Assembly: GCA_947579665.1 (NCBI GenBank)
Contig: CANPUZ010000063.1
Location: forward strand, 248,001 to 312,000
DNA from: Sympetrum striolatum
Lineage: Eukaryota; Arthropoda; Insecta; Odonata; Libellulidae
Direction of reading: 5' to 3'
Length of the DNA stretch: 64,000 nucleotides
Below the pieces are notes generated by a model that had not been told where the DNA came from, did no database searches, and worked only from the letters and a program-made list of their open reading frames with translations. Of this stretch, positions 59,218 to 64,000 are shown piece after piece. Each line of letters opens with the position of its first letter. Positions within the stretch are counted from its first letter, which is position 1. The position numbers and the translations under genes were made by a program.

Positions 59218-59872
59218 GTGCTGATGGTCCTTGGTTTGATCCCAGAGAGCCATTTACATTCCTCAATGCATTTCTTACGGAGATAACGGATAAAAATTTA
59301 AGGTACTTCCCAGCATGACATCGACTTCAAACATTGCATTAAATATGAACAAGTCCTAAAAAGTCATACTGTGCATTCACAGCTGCCAATATGTCCTTGG
59401 TTCGACACCAGGCGTCTCTAAAATTATTAACTATTACCATTTTAAGAATTATTGTAAACCCCTTCCCAATAATATTAATACTTGAAATTCCGCATATAGC
59501 TAGAGATCATAGATACATTTCAAATACGTTTTAAGATTTCCTTGATCGTCCTTGGTTCGATCCCAGAGAGCCATTTACAGTGCCGTATGCATTTCAGATG
59601 GGGATAATGGAGTCTTATTTCAGGAACTTTCTGGTATGATATGGACTTCAAACTTTGCATTAAATAAAATCACGTCCTAACAAGTTATAATGTCTATTTG
59701 CATCTGCCAATACGTCCTGGGTTCGACACCAGGCTTCTACAAAAATTAAAATTGCTACAATTTTTAAGATTTTTTTAAAACCCCTTCCCAATAACATTGA
59801 AACTTGGCATGTGAATAAAGATTTTAAATACATTTCATATGCTTGCAGTATGCAAGCAACATTTCCTTGTAC
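59217..59872 (+). repeat. B-box repeat fragment, four modules
   Basis: Plus-sense modules near 59234, 59397, 59549 and 59716, ending in CTTGCAGTATGCAAGCAAC at about 59843. Confidence 0.85.
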
Positions 59873-60065
59873 TAATACATAGATTTTGCTACAACCCCTA
59901 AAGTATATGCAGCCTGCTTCCCCATTTCACCTGTCTGAGGGAGGCTGATGAAGCAAAATGAATGTGGTCAATTTAGGGTGAAAAAGTACTACACTTTACT
60001 CCACCTTTTATCCGTCACACCTGTTTCTGATTGGGTCTTTTAATTTAACAGTTTTCCTTCGTATA

Positions 60066-61757
60066 CAGTAGAACCCCGTTTTTACGAACCTCGATTTTAC
60101 GAAGTGACACAGTTTTACGAACCATTCCGCCGGTCCTGATCTTTGTACATGTAAAATGACCTCGGTTTTACGTAAAACCTCGATTTCATGTTTTACGAAG
60201 TGAGAAGCCGGTCTCTAAGAGTGAATGAACCCCGGTTTTACGAAGTATTTGAAATTGTTTTGTCGCACTGAGCTCAATGCAATGGGATGACGATCGCCGT
60301 AAACAGTAGCAGCTGAATCCAGATCGTCTATGTTGGGAAGACCTTCATCCCATGTATTTTAGATGGGAAAATGTGAAAATTTCGTGGGATACAAACATTT
60401 TGATTACAGTTTTCGCGAAAAATGATAGCTTATAAGACGTGCTCTTTCTTTCTTCATCAAGCTTTCTGGTAATATCGCGAATCCGCGACGTGAGATCGTA
60501 TAGATCAGCAGTTTCCAGGAGTATGTATATGGTTTCTATTTGGAAGAGAGATTGAGAGAATAGAGCATGATAAGAATTTGTTTTCGACTTGGGGAGTTTT
60601 GGGCTCAGGTCTTGGCTGCTAAATTGGAGTGCGACAACTAAAAATTCTTAAGGTTGCTGCAAGGATTTCGGATTTTAACTGGTTAGTAAAAGATTGAAAA
60701 ATAATGTTTGGATGGTGAACACCCTGAAAATTGTTGGTCTCCAAGCAAAGAAAAGTCGCGCGCGTTCAGTCCAAATCACCCTCTGCGCGAGGTGGCCTGT
60801 GTTGTGATATCCACTGAGCCTATTAATAAAATAATGGATAAAACATCGCTGACCAAGAAAAAGAGGAAGTCCCTGAGTTTGGTCACCATAAGGTCAACTA
60901 TCAAGGAAGTACGTGATCGCAGGCAGACAAAAACAGAAATTGCTCGGAAGTATGGCATTTCTTTCTCTACATTGGCACCAATCGTCAATTCAAGTGAAAA
61001 AAATTTGAGTCACACAACAACATAATTAAAAACTAAGTACGTCTCATTGTTGCAATTTGTTCAACTTGATAGGCAGCTGTATAATTTATTTTTGAAGTGT
61101 CGTGAGTGCAAATTGCCTATATGTGGACAAATTCTGAAGGAGAAGGCTCAGGTTTTGCTCTTAAACTGAAGTGCGACAACTTTAAAGCCTCATATGGGTG
61201 GCTTGATAAATTCAAGAAAAGATACGGAATCACTTAGATGAAAATCTGTGGAGAAGAAGGTGACGTCAACACAAAAAACGCAGTGGCATGAAATAAACGA
61301 TGACATTGTGTCTAAATATTCCCCTCGAGATATATACAACCTGGATGAAACAGGTTTGTTTTTCAAGGCATTACCTGACTCCACCCTCGGGACCCGTGGT
61401 GAAAAATGTCGGATAGTAGTAAGGATAGGGTTACAGTAATGCTGATATGTAACAAAGATGGATCCGAAAAGTTGAAACCAGTTGTGATAGCAAAATCAAG
61501 AGCTCCGCTTCAAGAACGTGAAAAATTTGTCTGTGTTGTATGAAAGTAATAAAAAAGCATGGATGGCGACGGACATTTTTCAGAAGCAAATTATCTTCTT
61601 GCAGAAAGTACTTTTTCTGAGTCCAAATAGCACCAGTAAGATGCAACCGCTGGACATGGGAATAATTAACAGCTTTAAAGTCCACTACCGAAGATTTCTC
61701 GTCCAGCACTATCTTTGGACGCTTGGTAAGTTCCCCATCGCAGAACTTTGGTAAACC
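60066..61757 (+). pseudogene. pogo/Tigger transposon with degraded transposase, right end missing
   Basis: The left terminus CAGTAGAACCCCGTTTTTAC with repeated CGATTTTACGAAGT follows TA at 60064-60065. From about 60834 it reads MDKTSLTKKKRKSLSLVTIR, TEIARKYGISFSTL, GWLDKFKKRYGI, YNLDETGLFFKALP (first catalytic Asp), NSTSKMQPLDMGIINSFKVH (third Asp), with frameshifts and a deletion removing the segment of the second Asp. It stops near the SINE at 61769; the expected right terminal repeat was not found, though sequence to about 62390 may include remains. Confidence 0.8.
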
Positions 61758-61768
61758 TTTTACTTGAA

Positions 61769-61894
61769 GGCTCCCGGATAGTCATGTGGACAGCTCGTTT
61801 GCCTTTGGTGAAAGCGGTCCCGGGTTCGATTCCCGGTGGGAGCCAATGTGCGAAATGACCTAAGCTGTCGAAGCACTTTTAACTATACTACTAC
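61769..61894 (+). mobile_element. tRNA-derived SINE with 11-bp target duplication
   Basis: The head 61769-61844 is 76 nt with a perfect 7-bp acceptor-like stem GGCTCCC/GGGAGCC and a T-arm CCCGGGTTCGATTCCCGG carrying a perfect B box. The A-box region (TAGTCATGTGGACAGC) is degraded. A tail follows: AATGACCTAAGCTGTCGAAG and (ACT)n. TTTTACTTGAA at 61758-61768 and 61895-61905 is the target duplication, proving retroposition rather than a resident tRNA gene. Confidence 0.88.
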
Positions 61895-62389
61895 TTTTAC
61901 TTGAAAGTAGCATTCCTGTGGAAGTTCTTTGTTGCAGCAGTCATGGAAATTAGTTTAATTAAAGAATACTAAATTTGTAGTAATACGTCACTATTACTTA
62001 AGTTTTTATGCAGTTTCAATACGTAATTTATTAATTAAAAGCGTTTTACGTCGTTAGGTAAGAATTTACGATCGCGACTTGTGATTTGTCATGCGAAAAT
62101 ATCGTTTAAAGTATCCGCGAGTAAGCAATTCTCGAAAATCACCGCTAAACGTCAGCATAGTAGAACGATTATAAAAAAAGAGGGAGTTTCAAATTAACTT
62201 AAGTAAAGTTCTTAAATGACTTAAAATATTTACGAGCTAGTTTCTTGGGATTCATGGCTGTGACTTTTATTCACTTTGACTGAAAAGAGTCTCCTAGGCT
62301 TTGAAATAAGGTCTATGCTATAAAGAGAATCAGTATAATTGTAGTCTAATTTTTAAATCCTTTCAATATGAAGCAAATATACTGCAGAT

Positions 62390-62510
62390 TGCCTCCTGGA
62401 GAGCCATGTGGGTAACGCTCGTGACTCATGAGGAATCAGTTCTGATTTCAAATCCTGGTGGGAGCACATGGGCAAAATGACCTAAGCTGTCAAAGCGCTT
62501 ACTACTACTA
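62390..62510 (+). mobile_element. tRNA-derived SINE, second diverged copy
   Basis: GCCTCCTGG ... GGTGGGAGCAC with a decayed B box (TTTCAAATCCTGG) and the same tail AATGACCTAAGCTGTCAAAG ending in (ACT)n. No clear target duplication. Confidence 0.8.
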
Positions 62511-62514
62511 ATGC

Positions 62515-64000
62515 TTATGAGTCATTCCATGTCAAATCAACACAGCTGCCAACCCGACCATCTCTGATTTTCATCAAATTTGGTGTGCTTATTGCACATG
62601 ATGAGAGAAAGAAAAATGCCAAATTACAGAATTTTAGTACTAGTACAGAGAAAGTTATGCCCCCCCAAAGTTCTGAAAATGTGTAGAAAATTCGACAAAC
62701 ACTGCTGACAAAAACCAATGTAACTTCTGTTATAATAGAGATAGAACTATAAAACAGGCAAATTAGGAAAGTGCTAAGAACAAGCTTTCAAATGATATGC
62801 AACTTGAACATATTCCAGCAATTTTAATTATTAAGGTCAGTGACCTTAACCTTTGACCTTGAATATCTCAAAACACCACACCTTCGATTTTTTTGGAAAA
62901 AATATATTTGCTTCTTCATCTTATATTACACAACATAGTAAAAAATCAAGTTGGGATGACAATGGGATTAGGAGATATAAATTAATAAGTATAGCCATGT
63001 GATACGATAAATCAATTCAAATTGTATGCAGAATGCAACAAAATGATATAAGGTAATGAAAAACATGTTAAATGTTGAAAAGGTGGAGTGAAAGAAACTC
63101 ACAGTAAGATAGTAATATTGACAGACCAGTAGCAAGCATTTGTATCATGTAAGGTAACAGATTATGACGTCTAGCCTTCATTGATGCAAAACATGGTATG
63201 ACTTTTCTAGCCAAACGCGTGTGGAAGGCATGGAAAACAGGTTCAAACTGAGACAAACAAACATAATGAAAAATTTATCATCAGAACTTACCATGCCTCA
63301 ATTCTGGGTAGTAAGTTGTAACACTTTTTGTGCATCTTTTGGTGAAAGGACATATGTTTGGCCTGTCGCTGTTCTCACATCAACCTTTGTAAGAATGTCT
63401 GTCTTGTCCACAGTAAAGATGTAAGGTTTCTCAGGGTGTACAAATGAAGGTGAAGGGCCTTGAGGATGTAAGAAACTAATTGTTACCCCACTGGTATCCT
63501 CATTAATATTTAAAACACATCCAATCCACCAGTGACCTTTGTACATGCATGCCACAAATCCTGTGATATCACCATGGTATGGGTCTTTTTGGTTCCGTGT
63601 TAGACATTCATTTTTAAAGTCTGCTGAATTGGAGTAAACCTTTGAATTTTGTTATGGCCATTGGGAATAACACAGTGTAACTTGTGAGTACCTGCAATTG
63701 TGCAAATCTGTGCGAATCGCTCTTGAAGGAAAGATTCCTCTTCATCATAGTCACAGTTCTTTGTATAACAAAAGTGCCACACTGAAATGTTCTTGGAACA
63801 CCATTCAAACAAGTTTCTGGGTTTCATTATCTGAGAGTTGTAGATACACTGCAGACTGGCACGGGCAGTAAGTCTCTTTATGATAACAGTGATACCATCA
63901 CATGGTCCTTTGCCATGTGAAGTGGCAAAAAAATGCCACTCTGCGCTGACATTGAAATCACTTAGATGAAAGGAGATGTTTGCAAAGTTCTTATGATTTT
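62515..64000 (-). mobile_element. dispersed protein-coding repeat, partial, runs off the window
   Basis: 62515-63000 is non-coding (GAGTCATTCCATGTCAAATC, the start of a sequence I associate with repeats in many invertebrate genomes). Minus-sense coding follows from the window edge: NHKNFANISFHLSDFNVSAE, WHFFATSHGKGPCDGI, KRLTARASLQ, LFEWCSKNISVWHFCYTK. I recognise these as a family of uncharacterised proteins in invertebrates, present in many copies; function unknown, transposon origin suspected. Confidence 0.55.
63298..64000 (-). pseudogene. uncharacterised multicopy protein fragment (ATSHGKGPCDG family), frameshifted
   Basis: The first frame runs from the window edge to TAA at 63600 and holds WHFFATSHGKGPCDG and the Cys/acidic region NCDYDEEESFLQERFAQI. 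After a shift of one nucleotide at about 63605 it continues TRNQKDPYHGDITGFV, then GHWWIGCVLNI, ISFLHPQGPSPSF and ILTKVDVRTATGQTYVL, ending at a stop at 63298. The two halves belong to one protein in relatives as I remember them, so this copy is broken by an indel. No catalytic motif is assigned. Confidence 0.6.

Noticed and set aside
61769..61844. Functional tRNA gene with perfect acceptor stem
   Set aside because: The A-box and anticodon region are poor, a SINE tail follows, and an 11-bp target duplication shows it is a retroposed copy.

Overview
This window is eukaryotic, almost certainly from an insect with a large, AT-rich, transposon-filled genome. It has spliced exons with GT-AG boundaries, no bacterial operon structure, and remnants of piggyBac, pogo/Tigger, mariner, hAT, non-LTR and SINE elements. 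The exon peptides match insect armadillo (beta-catenin) better than vertebrate beta-catenin, for example RSSVAS after DTQR and a NNQVAAWYDTDL C-terminus. I cannot name the species.

The one recognisable host gene is the 3' half of armadillo on the minus strand, from about 52.08 kb (upstream exons lie beyond the window) to the stop at 18.94 kb. Six exons can be placed with consistent splice phases: 52084-51878, 49812-49558, an interrupted exon (34053-34037 plus 29240-29092), 24397-24246, 22142-22082 and 19165-18939. A seventh, partial exon is proposed at 37705-37649. About 40 conserved codons expected before the interrupted exon were not found. Nearly everything else is transposon or intron.

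Region by region: 1-11.95 kb is an array of composite repeats of about 1.1 kb, each carrying six tRNA B-box-like motifs at fixed spacing. 12-18.9 kb is intergenic or 3' UTR sequence with mariner and pogo-type remnants. 18.9-29.2 kb holds the last arm exons, with introns containing a large hairpin, a pogo-type MITE and a folded mariner. 29.24-34.04 kb is a full-length R1-clade-like non-LTR retrotransposon sitting inside an arm coding exon, antisense to the gene, with a 15-bp target duplication and a predicted HDV-like ribozyme exactly at its 5' end. 34.4-42.1 kb has more B-box repeats, one split by a Tigger element that is itself split by another LINE. 42-52 kb is intron with a hAT element and two arm exons. 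53.5-64 kb is a cluster of DNA transposons (an apparently intact piggyBac ORF, a Tigger with a single stop codon, a decayed Tigger), two tRNA-derived SINE copies and part of a dispersed protein-coding repeat.

The best candidates for something undescribed are the ribozyme-tipped retrotransposon disrupting armadillo and the multi-B-box repeat family. All structural claims come from reading the sequence by eye; no alignment, folding or database search was run.
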